A stretch of 64,000 bases of DNA from Spisula solida (Eukaryota; Mollusca; Bivalvia; Venerida; Mactridae), in contig OX365952.1 in NCBI GenBank assembly GCA_947247005.1, positions 2,316,501 through 2,380,500 of the forward strand, in the 5' to 3' direction. The translations under genes and the position numbers were made by a program. Positions 31,901 through 46,000 of the stretch are shown piece by piece; position 1 is the stretch's first letter; the number at the start of each line of letters is the position of its first letter. The notes beneath the pieces were generated by a model. It ran no database searches. It had not been told where the DNA came from and was given only the letters and a program-made list of their open reading frames with translations.

Positions 31901-34008
31901 TTCCTTTCTCATAATTATAATTATTATTTACAAACTTGAACATTAACGGCAAAATCCTACCTTTGCCATTTGAGAAATTGTGAGCAAGTTTTGGTAAGTG
32001 CTGTACACTCTGGAAGACAGGATTACAAACATTGTCCACATCCTCTGACGCCATCATCAGCCGAGACGTGAAGTCAAAGATCTCCTTGGTGCTACGACTA
32101 ACTTCACTTAACATGAAATTATTCTTTCCAATGACCGATGGCAGCCCAGCTTTGAATTTATGAACTTTTTGTGAATAATCCATAAATAGCCAGAAATAGT
32201 TACAGCACCGGAGCAAATGATTTGGTGGCTTCTGATTGGCTAATTTTTCAGCCAATGAATACCAGTCACCATCTCTGTCCTTGAAATTCTGAGCTTCGTC
32301 AACAATGACACAGCAAATTTGACCATATCTCTCTTGGAACAGTTTTTCTTTGTTTGCGTCTGCTAACAATTCACGTCTGGTTACAACAAGACACAAGTTG
32401 TGAAATCTAAAATAGACAAATAATGATTTAAAGGTCAAATTTGTTCATTGACAGCAGGCTCCACTATTCTTAGTTCTATCCTTGGATAGTATGATCAAGT
32501 CAATGCTTGATTACCTAATCCTGTGTAGGGGATGCGGTCATGATGGTGAGCAAGTGTGCATAGAATCAAAGCAATATGTCAATGTACTTTGAAAATATTT
32601 GAGGTGATACTTTTAACATTACGCCACCACTTATGCTAAGGTAGGTGACTGCATTAGCTCTCTCCATTCTTGGAATAGTGGAACTTAAAATATTATTGTT
32701 ACAAAGAGTTCTTTCCTACACATAATGTAAATTTTATTCTTTCGCGCACGAAAAGAGCATTAATGCACTGCTTGTCCCTTTGGGAACCTTACAAATAATA
32801 GCTAGTCTGTGTTTATTTGTAAATCTTTCCATTTTTACCTATTCGGTAACATTGAATGATGTCATCAAAATATCGCAAGAAGATCTGTATTACCATGTAT
32901 AAACAAAAGATGTTTGTAAAACACATATGCGTCCATGGCAGCCCGTCAGAAATGGTAAGGTCAAATTGACCTTGACCTTTGACCTCAAAATGAATAAGGG
33001 TCATCTACTGTTGATGACCAACCTCCATGTAAAGTTTAGAGATCCTAGGGCAGAGCGTTCGAGAGTTATTGAACAGAAACCATTGGTCTAAAGACCGACC
33101 AACAAACCAACCGACATGTGCAAAGCAATATACAGTACCCCTCATCAAAGATGGTGGCATAATAAAATCAATTTGACTCCTCAGCTTAATTCTTTTGGGT
33201 CAAAACTGGCGCTTTTTCAAATTCAAGTCAAAATGCAGTTTCAATACTCAAATGAAAGCCCTGAAAATTATTATAATTATTTACCTGACAAAGTCACACA
33301 ATTTGTCATTTTCTGCCAGATATAGAATGTTACCATACCCACATCCCCTCCTACGTAATTCCTGAATCATCTGTATAGCTGCCACTGTTTTACCAGCACC
33401 AGCTGGTCCATGTACCCATAATTCCTTGGTAAACTGCTGTGTCCATAGCAACTCAAACTGATCATGAGTCAGCAAAAAGTAATAGCTGCCATTTTGATTT
33501 AATGATGTCACCAGTTGAGATTTGGCCATGTATGCAGCCATGCATATTGCAACTGAGTTGAGTAATTTTTCAAATTTCCTTTTATTTGAGCAAAAATGAG
33601 ATGGATAAATGTCCCGTACTGCCATTTCTCTATCTAACATATTAAACACATTTTCCTGAGTAACATTCACAACATGAGAGACAACGCTGAATTTTTCGGT
33701 GTAACCGCCATATTGAACCAGTTTATTCTTCAACATCATGGCTGCTGATTGTGAGTGGTTTTCAACGAGTGGTGATATTGATGTAACTAATGTAAGTACA
33801 TGAATGCCTTCCATTTCTGATACTATAGCAACATCACATAGAATGTCCTTGCAATGAATCATAGGAATCTTGAGTCCCCAACATTCCATGCCTAAACATA
33901 GAGAGTTCTTTCCCCTGAAGTAAGTCAGTATATTTCTAACAGCGTCTCTGTATTTAATGTCTGTATAGCTCTCCATATATAACCTTGGCTGTATGTCGTT
34001 TGGTTTGG
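28910..34008 (-). CDS. Schlafen C-terminal helicase exons 8-11
   Basis: Four exons encode the linker (RDAVRNILTYF onward) and the SF1-type helicase domain. An ATP-binding P-loop sits 45-50 codons before the exon 8 donor, and the DEAQ box is in exon 9. The last exon (28910-29513) has a Ser/Asp/Glu-rich insertion of about 120 residues, including a TGVAVESGVAI-type short repeat, not typical of vertebrate homologues; then the conserved RFSGLDKAAVIGI motif and the end. The key catalytic lysine and DE pair are intact, so ATPase function is plausible. Confidence 0.88.
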
Positions 34009-37000
34009 CTGAAATATATCAGGATCACATGCAATATCAGGGATCGTATCGTACAAACAAGTCACTAAGAAGTGCAAGCAATACAGAAGTCCCCTACAGG
34101 TTTGAAGCCATGACCTTTGAATTATTTTCAATGTTTCTGTTGCCATATCAACCACGATTTTTGTCAGAATAAAAAAGATTGAGAAGGGCATAATCTTCTT
34201 ATGGCACTTACAGTACCTCCATACAAAAAGTTTCATTAACATAGTTTGTAAACTGTTTGAGTTACCGCAGGATGCAGATTTCGGACATATTTTCACTTTC
34301 CATAGCAACCACAATTTTTGTCAGAATCAGATTCCTCGTAAAATAAAGTCTTTATATCATTCCTATTATTAGTATTATTATTATTATACACAACAAACAC
34401 CATTCATACCAATGACACACATTAGTCAGCTGAAGCCTTTTTTAACATCAGGGCTGGTATTCACAAAGCATATTTAAAGGAAAACTTAAATATTTTCACT
34501 TAAGTTAAAACATTCAGCTCCACATATTTTCCAAGAAACAAAGAATACCCCATATTTTCTTTGTGTTTATTGTAGCTCTTTGCTACGTAAAAGAATGATA
34601 GTCTTGATTTTCCTGATATACTTAAAGAAATTTTAAGATTTTAAGAAAATTCTATGTCTTCCCTTCAGTTCTTTGTGAATACCACCCCTGAACTTATCCT
34701 GTTTTTAATCATTTTTCAGTCATTTATTAAACTGACAATAATTAAGCTTGCGAATAAAAAAGCATAAATATTTGTACATCATATAATAAAACAAATTGAA
34801 ATATTTGGACCTTCAACCATTTATCAGAAGTAGAAACATCACATACAAGTATACCTAATAAGACTTTCTGTTTGATAGTTGAGACAGTGTTAGGTAAGGT
34901 AAAGATGAGTGGAGCACGGGGTACCATCAAGGATAACTTCATAAATCTATGGTGTAATTCTGGAACATCTGGAATAGAAAGGTTGCAATAATCAATAGTT
35001 ATCTAAGGCAGTCCTTCTAATCACTAAGTTGCAAGTCATCTGAAACACCCTGCGGCAATAGCATAGCAACTATTGACCCCTCAGGTACACATACATACAC
35101 CAGGGTGTCAGGTACACATTTTAACACTGGGGTGAGTGGAGCATTGTGGATATTTCTTGCTCGGAGAAATGAAGCTGTGTCACAGATAGGGATCGAACCA
35201 GTGCCTCTAAATCCAACAGCATGCAACCTAACTCAAGACCACCCGCTCCACAAGCCATCCCACAGCATGCACCCTACCTCTAGACCACCCGCTCCACAAA
35301 CAATCCCACAGTATGCACCCTACCGCTAGACCACCCGCTCCACAAACAATCCCACAGCATGCACCCTACCTCTAGACCACCACACTCCACAAACAATCTC
35401 ACAGCATGCACCCTACCTCTAGACCACCCGCTCCACAAACAATCCCACAGCATGCACCCTACCGCTAGACCACCACACTCCACAAACAATCTCACAGCAT
35501 GCACCCTACCTCTAGACCACCCGCTCCACAAGCCATCCCACAGCATACACCCTACCTCTAGACCACCCGCTCCACAAACAATCCCACAGCATACACCCTA
35601 CCTCTAGACCACCTGCTCCACAAACAATCCCACAGTATGCACCCTACCTCTAGACCACCCGCTCCACAAACAATCCCACAGTATGCACCCTACCGCTAGA
35701 CCACCCGCTCCACAAACAATCCCACAGTATGCACCCTACCTCTAGACCACCCGCTCCACAAACAATTCCACAGTATGCACCCTACCGCTAGACCACCCGC
35801 TCCACAAACAATCCCACAGTATGCACCCTACCGCTAGACCACCCGCTCCACAAACAATCCCACAGTATGCACCCTACCTCTAGACCACCCGCTCCACAAA
35901 CAATCCCACAGTATGCACCCTACCTCTAGACCACCCGCTCCACAAACAGTCTCACAGCATGCACCCTACCTCTAGACCACCCGCTCCACAAACAGTCTCA
36001 CAGCATGCACCCTACCTCTAGAGCACTACGCTCCACAAACAATCCCACAGTATGCACCCTACCGCTAGACCACCCGCTCCACAAACAGTCTCACAGCATG
36101 CACCCTACCTCTAGACCACCCGCTCCACAAACAGTCTCACAGCATGCACCCTACCTCTAGAGCACTACGCTCTACAAACAATCCCACAGCATGCACCCTA
36201 CCTCTAGACCACCACGCTCCACAAACAGTCTCACAGCATGCACCCTACCTCTAGAGCACTACGCTCCACAAACAATCCCACAGCATGCACCCTACCTCTA
36301 GACCACCACGCTCCACAAACAGTCTCACAGCATGCACCCTACCTCTAGACCACCCGCTCCACAAACAGTCTCACAGCATGCACCCTACCTCTAGAGCACT
36401 ACGCTCCACAAACAATCCCACAGTATGCACCCTACCTCTAGACCACCCGCTCCACAAACAATCCCACAGCATGCACCCTACCTCTAGACCACTCGCTCCA
36501 CAAACAATCCCACAGCATGCACCCTACCTCTAGACCACCACACTCCACAAACAATCCCACAGTATGCACCCTACCTCTAGACCACCCGCTCCACAAACAA
36601 TCCCACAGCATGCACCCTACCTCTAGACCACCCGCTCCACAAACAATCCCACAGTATGCACCCTACCGCTAGACCACCCGCTCCACAAACAATCCCACAG
36701 TATGCACCCTACCGCTAGACCACCCGCTCCACAAACAGTCTCACAGCATGCACCCTACCTCTAGACCACCCGCTCCACAAACAGTCTCACAGCATGCACC
36801 CTACCTCTAGAGCACTACGCTCCACAAACAATCCCACAGTATGCACCCTACCTCTAGACCACCCACTCCACAAACAATCCCACAGTATGCACCCTACCTG
36901 TAGACCACCCGCTCCACAAACAATCCCACAGCATGCACCCTACCTCTAGACCACCACACTCCACAAACAATCCCACAGTATGCACCCTACCTCTAGACCA

Positions 37001-40000
37001 CCCGCTCCACAAACAATCCCACAGCATGCACCCTACCTCTAGACCACCCGCTCCACAAACAATCCCACAGTATGCACCCTACCGCTAGACCACCCGCTCC
37101 ACAAACAGTCTCACAGCATGCACCCTACCTCTAGAGCACTACGCTCCACAAACAATCCCACAGTATGCACCCTACCTCTAGACCACCCACTCCACAAACA
37201 ATCCCACAGTATGCACCCTACCTCTAGACCACCCGCTCCACAAACAATCCCACAGCATGCACCCTACCTCTAGACCACCACACTCCACAAACAATCCCAC
37301 AGTATGCACCCTACCGCTAGACCACCCGCTCCACAAACAATCCCACAGCATGCACCCTACCTCTAGACCACCCGCTCCACAAACAGTCCCACAGCATGCA
37401 CCCTACCTCTAGACCACCCGCTCCACAAATAATAACACAGTATGCACCCTACCTCTAGACCACCACGCTCCACAAACAATCCCACAGCATGCACCCTACC
37501 TCTAGACCACCCGCTCCACAAACAATCCCACAGCATGCACCCTACCTCTAGACCACCCGCTCCACAAACAATCCCACAGTATGCACCCTACCTCTAGACC
37601 ACCCGCTCCACAAACAGTCCCACAGTATGCACCCTACCTCTAGACCACCCGCTCCACAAACAATCCCACAGTATGCACCCTACCTCTAGACCACCACGCT
37701 CCACAAACAATCCCACAGCATGCACCCTACCTCTAGACCACCCGCTCCACAAACAATCCCACAGCATGCACCCTACCTCTAGACCACCCGCTCCACAAAC
37801 AATCCCACAGCATGCACCCTACCTCTAGACCACCCGCTCCACAAACAATCCCACAGTATGCACCCTACCTCTAGACCACCCGCTCCACAAACAGTCCCAC
37901 AGTATGCACCCTACCGCTAGACCACCCGCTCCACAAACAATCCCACAGCATGCACCCTACCGCTAGACCACCCGCTCCACAAACAATCCCACAGTATGCA
38001 CCCTACCGCTAGACCACCCGCTCCACAAACAATCCCACAGTATGCACCCTACCTCTAGACCACCCGCTCCACAAACAATCCCACAGTATGCACCCTACCT
38101 CTAGACCACCCGCTCCACAAACAGTCTCACAGCATGCACCCTACCTCTAGACCACCCGCTCCACAAACAGTCTCACAGCATGCACCCTACCTCTAGAGCA
38201 CTACGCTCCACAAACAATCCCACAGTATGCACCCTACCGCTAGACCACCCGCTCCACAAACAGTCTCACAGCATGCACCCTACCTCTAGACCACCCGCTC
38301 CACAAACAGTCTCACAGCATGCACCCTACCTCTAGAGCACTACGCTCTACAAACAATCCCACAGCATGCACCCTACCTCTAGACCACCACGCTCCACAAA
38401 CAGTCTCACAGCATGCACCCTACCTCTAGAGCACTACGCTCCACAAACAATCCCACAGCATGCACCCTACCTCTAGACCACCACGCTCCACAAACAGTCT
38501 CACAGCATGCACCCTACCTCTAGACCACCCGCTCCACAAACAGTCTCACAGCATGCACCCTACCTCTAGAGCACTACGCTCCACAAACAATCCCACAGTA
38601 TGCACCCTACCTCTAGACCACCCGCTCCACAAACAATCCCACAGCATGCACCCTACCTCTAGACCACTCGCTCCACAAACAATCCCACAGCATGCACCCT
38701 ACCTCTAGACCACCACACTCCACAAACAATCCCACAGTATGCACCCTACCTCTAGACCACCCGCTCCACAAACAATCCCACAGCATGCACCCTACCTCTA
38801 GACCACCCGCTCCACAAACAATCCCACAGCATGCACCCTACCTCTAGACAACCCGCTCCACAAACAGTCCCACAGTATGCACCCTACCTCTAGACCACCC
38901 GCTCCACAAACAATCCCACAGCATGCACCCTACCTCTAGACCACCACGCTCCACAAACAGTCCCACAGTATGCACCCTACCGCTAGACCACCCGCTCCAC
39001 AAACAATCCCACAGCATGCACCCTACCTCTAGACCACCCGCTCCACAAACAATCCCACAGCATGCACCCTACCTCTAGACCACCCGCTCCACAAACAATC
39101 CCACAGCATGCACCCTACCTCTAGACCACCCGCTCCACAAATAATAACACAGCATGCACCCTACCTCTAGACCACCCGCTCCACAAACAGTCCCACAGCA
39201 TGCACCCTACCGCTAGACCACCCGCTCCACAAATAATAACACAGTATGCACCCTACCTCTAGACCACCACGCTCCACAAATAATAACACAGCATGCACCC
39301 TACCTCTAGACCACTCGCTCCACAAACAATCCCACAGTATGCACCCTACCTCTAGACCACCCGCTCCACAAACAATCCCACAGTATGCACCCTACCTCTA
39401 GACCACCCGCTCCACAAACAATCCCACAGCATGCACCCTACCTCTAGACCACCACGCTCCACAAACAATCCCACAGCATGCACCCTACCTCTAGACCACC
39501 ACGCTCCACAAACAATCCCACAGCATGCACCCTACCGCTAGACCACCCGCTCCACAAACAATCCCACAGTATGCACCCTACCGCTAGACCACCACTCTCC
39601 ACAAATAATAACACAGTATAAACATCTATAGTCTGTTTAAACAGGTCTGTCACTTATATACAACATTGCAATATCATAACATTGTATTTTTATTTTTTTA
39701 AACATTTCAATTGGAGAAAAAGGCAATGAAAACCAATACCTTATTTACCAAGCTACATATAATGTCTATCAAAATCATACATGATTAAGAGAAATGTTTC
39801 ATACACAATGCTATGACCTGATTAATCGACTTATACCTCTTAGCGGGTTAAGAACTGCTTCTCTCCATTGATCAAATGTAAACTCAGTAACTTTTCCATC
39901 AGTGTTGATGTAACTGCTGGTTGGGCAATTTGTGAACACCCCTCCTGGAAATTTACATACAGACACCACCACAACAACATGGGTTGTCTACAAAGTAAAA

Positions 40001-43000
40001 CAAATGTTGAATTACAAAACAATTGCTTTGGTTAACATTGACTTAACACAATTACTTATATATGAATATACTTGAAAAATAATGTTTTGTGTTATATAGG
40101 CTTAATAATATTATATACTATATAACACAAATTATTATTATTCATAGTATATTAATAATGTGCTGTATTCCTACGCATGTTTTTGGAACATACATAGATA
40201 AGCAATGTGCAGCATGTCAGAGGGGATGACACAAGATAACACTAGACACAGATATAACCCTAGCTAGCAATATGCCTTATAACATGGTTTATTTTATAAG
40301 ATCAGGTCAGCCCAATCATGTAGAATATTAAAGCGTTACAATATAAAAGCTACAGTCAAACACAAGAGGACAAAATCTTCTGTTAAACAGTATTTCAGCC
40401 ATATGGAGACTACCTAGTCACATTATCCTGACACTGGGCCAACCAGCAGTAACCTGGAGCTACCCGGTAACTATGCTGAGCATAAGCATGAGAGATATTT
40501 GAGTAACATTTTTTACATCTTTGGTACATGTATGTAGCGACCTGGGAACGAACACAATACCTCATGCACTCTATATAAGTGGACATTCTATCACTAGGCT
40601 ATCGAAGATATAAATATTCTGTACTCAGATGTAAATCATGTTTACCTTTTTTGGTGCATTTTCTACAGGATAAAATTTCAGATCCCAGTGAACCCCGCGG
40701 ACAGGTTTTACTGTATTGTCACCCCATATCATACATCTCATTCTGTTTGTTATCAACCATTCTGTAAATAGAACAAATACATAGAATAGGGACAAAAGCA
40801 ATCCATTCACTCATTTTTCCAGCCCCATGATATGGCCAGAAGCATTTCATTCACTCATTTCTCCAGCCCCAGTGATTTTTCTTGAACAAAATTACACTGC
40901 CTGTACCTATAAAGTTGGGAAAATTTAGCGCAAAAATGGGAATTATTAAAAAGATTGTTTCGAGTATTAATTGTCCATATTTTGCCATTTCTACTAATTA
41001 TACTTAACTGATATGTAGCAAAGACTTTAACCAGTTTCAAAATCTATTGTTTTGGCCTAAAACAGCTATATAAATAAGTTGCTTTTATACCAGTAGGAAC
41101 TAAAGGGGGAATGTATGCATTCTTCTTGGGAAAAAATGATAATTTTTTGGGAAAAATTGAGGTTATTTTGCTAGGGGAAGGTGCCTGTATTCGGCCCTAA
41201 AAATGGCCAAAAAAATCACTGAGCCCCATGATATGGCCAGAAGCATTTCATTCACTCATTTTTCCAGCCCCATGATATGGCCAGAAGGTATCCATTCACT
41301 CATTTTTCCAGCCCCATGATATGGCCAGAAGCATTTCATTCACTCATTTTTCCAGCCCCATGATATGGCCAGAAGCATTTCATTCACTCATTTTTCCAGC
41401 CCCATGACATGACCAGAAGGATTTCATTCACTCATTTTTCCAGCCCCATGACATGACCAGAAGGATTTCATTCACTAATTTTTCCAGCCCCATGACATGA
41501 CCAGAAGGATTTCATTCACTCATTTTTCCTGCTTTCATAATGCTTAGATATTCTCACCTATCTCTAAATGCACTCTGGAAGGTTTTTGGTACAAAAAGCA
41601 TATGCCTTCCACAAGAGGCCATAACTCTGGAAATATTCATCCAACCTAATATTCCTGACAATATGTACAACTATGCTTGGTTCCAACTATTCATGTGAAG
41701 TATCATTGAAATCCTACCAGTGTTTAAGGACAACAAGCACAGACAAACTTTGTAAATCATGTACTTGTAGCCAATCAAATTAAAGTATTTATACAGTTTG
41801 TGAGACATATAATGGAATAATACATGTTTCAAAATTATACGTCATTTGCGGACGGATACGATTCGGAAATTCTGAAACTATTATACGACATTTGTGTATA
41901 CACAGTTTATTAATTGTCATGACAACCAACGACTATTTGATGGTTATTTATAGTCAAAATGATCTTATTGGCTCAATTATGCAATAAGTCAAAAATTGAA
42001 ATAAAATACAGCTGCTTTAGGCCAGTTTAAATTATTCCTAGATTAGTATCCCCCCCTATTTAGTTTAATAATCATTAAATGATCATTTGGTTATATGTGT
42101 AATTAATTTAAGGAACTGTATACCGAATTTTGGGTAAAAAAATAAAGAAATAAAAAAAATAAAACAGTTTTTCGTCTTTTTCTCAAAACATTGAAATTTG
42201 AGATACAACCTTTGCGAAGACAGGCGACGATAAGCTTTTAAGGGATAGCCTTGATCAAATCAATGTCAACAGAAGGCCGGAAGACTGGTATGGGGTAGCT
42301 CCGATAAGACAGATAAGTTGGTTTCTGACGCCGTAAATGCAGTTCGACGTTTCAATAATGCGACCATTGTGTATAGAGTTAGATTTTACTTGTGGGACTA
42401 TCCAGATGACACTAAGAAATAATTTTAACATGCCGATAGCGAGTGTTGGGTGGGTTGAACACTTGTAAAGGACAAATAAATGGCTGCATGAATTCAGGAG
42501 TCTAAGAAGAACACCTGGGATGAAATTTTGAGGAGGAGTTCTAGCCACGGAAGTAACGTCATTATGACGTTGTTGACGTCTGGCTTGCGGGGATGTCCGT
42601 TAGTATGCATCATGTATGCATCATATTAAAATAGATTCATTTAACTTTGTGCAAAATTTGGTGGTTTTTCTTACATTGTGGACGATTTAACAGCATTGCA
42701 GTGACATTACTTTGGGATCACCCCACGTATATCTCATCATGTAGTGATAAAATTGAAAGATCTATTTTCATGTATCACTCATGTTTACTTGCCAGGCGTA
42801 CCACTTGACCCAGTGTCGATCTTGTCATTTATATACTAAGACCTCAGGAACAACCCCTGTTTTAGCAGCGCTAATCATTTTGATAAGCTTATGTGTTACT
42901 GATAACAAAACAATAATTCAACATATGGTATAATTTTATATAATTACTTAACAGGTACGTCATTGAATATGTTTAATTTCTTGTGATTTGTTTTTCAGTC

Positions 43001-46000
43001 TGCTCAGCTCTTGCTCTTGTTTTTGTCTGAGAGCACTGCTCGCTCTGGTGATGTTTGACTGACTGAAGTGGCATGATGTCAGCGTGGGACTGACTGAAGT
43101 GGCATAATGTCAGCGTGGGACTGACTGAAGTGGCATAATGTCAGCGTGGGACTGACTGAAGTGGCATGATGTCAGGGTGGGACTGACTGAGACGGCATGA
43201 TGTCAGCATGGGACTGACTGAGACGGCATGATGTCAGGGTGGGACTGACTGAAGTGGCATAATGTCAGCGTGGGACTGACTGAAGTGGCATAATGTCAGC
43301 GTGGGACTGACTGAAGTGGCATAATGTCAGCGTGGGACTGACTGAAGTGGCATAATGTCAGCGTGGGACTGACTGAAGTGGCATAATGTCAGCGTGGGAC
43401 TGACTGAAGTGGCATGATGTCAGCGTGGGACTGACTGAAGTGGCATGATGTCAGCGTGGGACTGACTGAAGTGGCATGATGTCAGCGTGGGACTGACTGA
43501 GGTGGCATGATGTCAGCGTGGGACTGACTGAGGTCAGCGTGGGACTGACTGAGGCGGCATGATGTCAGCGTGGGACTGACTGAGACGGCATGATGTCAGC
43601 ATGGGACTGACTGAGGCGGCATGATGTCAGCGTGGGTTTGTCATGTTTATATAACTGTTGTCATTTTTTCCCCGGCATTATTGTGGTGGTTACCTGCACG
43701 CGTGTCTTTATAATCTTATGCTTGTAATCAGGGATTTTTCTCTTTTTTGTGTGTATTTCATTTTCACATTTCATGCTCTGCTGTTTCTTTGGAACGCCAC
43801 CTTCCCTGTCTGATGTTATGTTATCTTTTTCCATATGGTATAATTTCATATAGAGGTAAGTCAGTATTTGTAATTACTTTTACAAAATATATAAAGAGTA
43901 CAACCTCTGCAGAGCAACACCCTTAGGGAGCTGCAAATATTAGCTGTTGTATTGAGATTGTTGCTATACAGAGGTTAAATTAAAGAGTAAATATCAATTA
44001 AGCAAAATTTTAAAGGAGTTGTTATGGAGAGGTTGTTGCTTTATAGAGGATCGCTCTGGAAAGTTTACTGTAGTTCCTCTATATTCGATTAAGTTTCAAG
44101 TTCATGGTGTTAAACAAATATTAAAACATTTTTATTGATTAAAGATGGAGTACCAGTATTTTTCAATTTTTCATGATCACCAAAAAATGACCATTCCAAA
44201 ACAGTTCCAGGACCCATTCAATTCGGGGAGTATATGTCAATATAATGGCAATTTTTGGGATGTTTGTTGATCCGCAGGGTTTCAAAAGGTTAACTATAAT
44301 TCGTCCTTTACCATAGAGTGAGATACAACCATGTTGTGCCAAAGGGACATATTGTTATACAGTAAACTCCGGTTCCGGTTTTCTGGAAGATGTGCATAAT
44401 GTACACTTTGATATGTTTTCATAGGGACATAGGGAAATAGATATATGAGAACTATGTTGTATGGAATTGTTTCAAATTGCAATTATTATATTAGTTGTTG
44501 ACGGTGTAAATGTATAATCAGTTGAAGAATGATTTGAATCACATTTCTAATGTTCATGATTACTTGAATTACTCAGTTTTTCATCGATTATTTTGAATTT
44601 TTCAATGACATTATTTAGACTAAGGCTGTGCAAGCCTACAAACCCAGAATTGCAATTTTTAAATATGATCTAGTGCAGTGTATGGTGTAATTAAAACTAG
44701 ATGATATGTTAAGCTCTTCTTTATTTAAATAAAGTTTGTTACAATAACCACCTCAACAACAAAATATAAAACGAAAGGATCCTTGTTCTATTATGTACAT
44801 ATTTAGTAATTATTTAACATCATCGATTGTACTTGGCAAATTTTTACTATTTTTTTTAACATAGTATTTCAAATGCCTGTGCTTATGGCATGTAACACCT
44901 TTAAAATAGTAAACAATAGAAATCAAAACTTGTTAATAACACCTTTTATTATGAACCCATCTTTTAACTAACAATTCACAATGTGACATGTGTCACTTTC
45001 ATTATATTAAATGTACATGTCCAGTATTTCGAAAGTAATTATAGTTGAATATTTTGTCAGCGGACCAAAAATGCCGTCCGGTATCCGGAATTCTGGGAGT
45101 CCGGTATTGCGGAAGCTTTTTTAGTTGACTTAATAAGGAGAAAATTTGGGACCTAAGAAATCGTCCGATTTTATGGGGATTCCGGTTTTCCGGGAGTCCA
45201 GTTTCAGGGAGTTTACTGTAGTTGTTTTGGTCTTGTCAATGTATGCTCTAAATGAATTGCTATAGCATTGTAATCATCATCAGTGTTAAATTATGGAAAT
45301 ATTTTGAATGAATGAATGGATGGACGGACGGACGGACGGACGGACGGACGGACGAACGAACGAACGAACGAACGAACGAACGAACGAACGAACAAATGAC
45401 AATGCAGATGTCAAGATTATTGAAATGCCAAATTCACTTGCAATGAAACAGTTGTTAGAATTGAGGCAATATCATTGAAGAAGCATGTGCAATGTGCTAA
45501 CTTCTTGTCAACCATTACAGGACGTTCGGACAAACCTGGGCCAATGTGTGCACAATGTGAACACCATAACACAATCAATGATTGCAACAAGTACACAGTG
45601 TGTGATTAAAACGAGGTAAATCATAGAATTGTAATAGACTTGTACAAAAATTATCGTTACACATTTAACGACTATACCTCTTTTAACCCATCGTCCCATC
45701 AAATGAATATTCAATGTGAAAGTACCTGTGACAGATCGATATTGTTATACCACATTAAACTGCTTGTTACAGAATGAGGAATATCTGTTTGATGTAGTCA
45801 GATAAGCTGCGCCCAGGATAATGTGATGTTAACACGCTGCGCCCAGGATAATGTGATGTTAACACGCTGCGCCCAGGATAATGTGATGTTAACACGCTGC
45901 GCCCAGGATAATGTGATGTTAACACGCTGCGCCCAGGATAATGTGATGTTAACACGCTGCGTCCAGGATAATGTGATGTTAACACGCTGCGTCCAGGATA

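Noticed and set aside
35230..39625. CRISPR-like array
   Set aside because: Units are contiguous without unique spacers, and the genome is clearly eukaryotic; it is a satellite.
42255..42548. 97-codon minus-strand frame in the giant Schlafen intron as an extra Schlafen exon
   Set aside because: No Schlafen-like motif, and exons 4 and 5 already join in phase with continuous core sequence.
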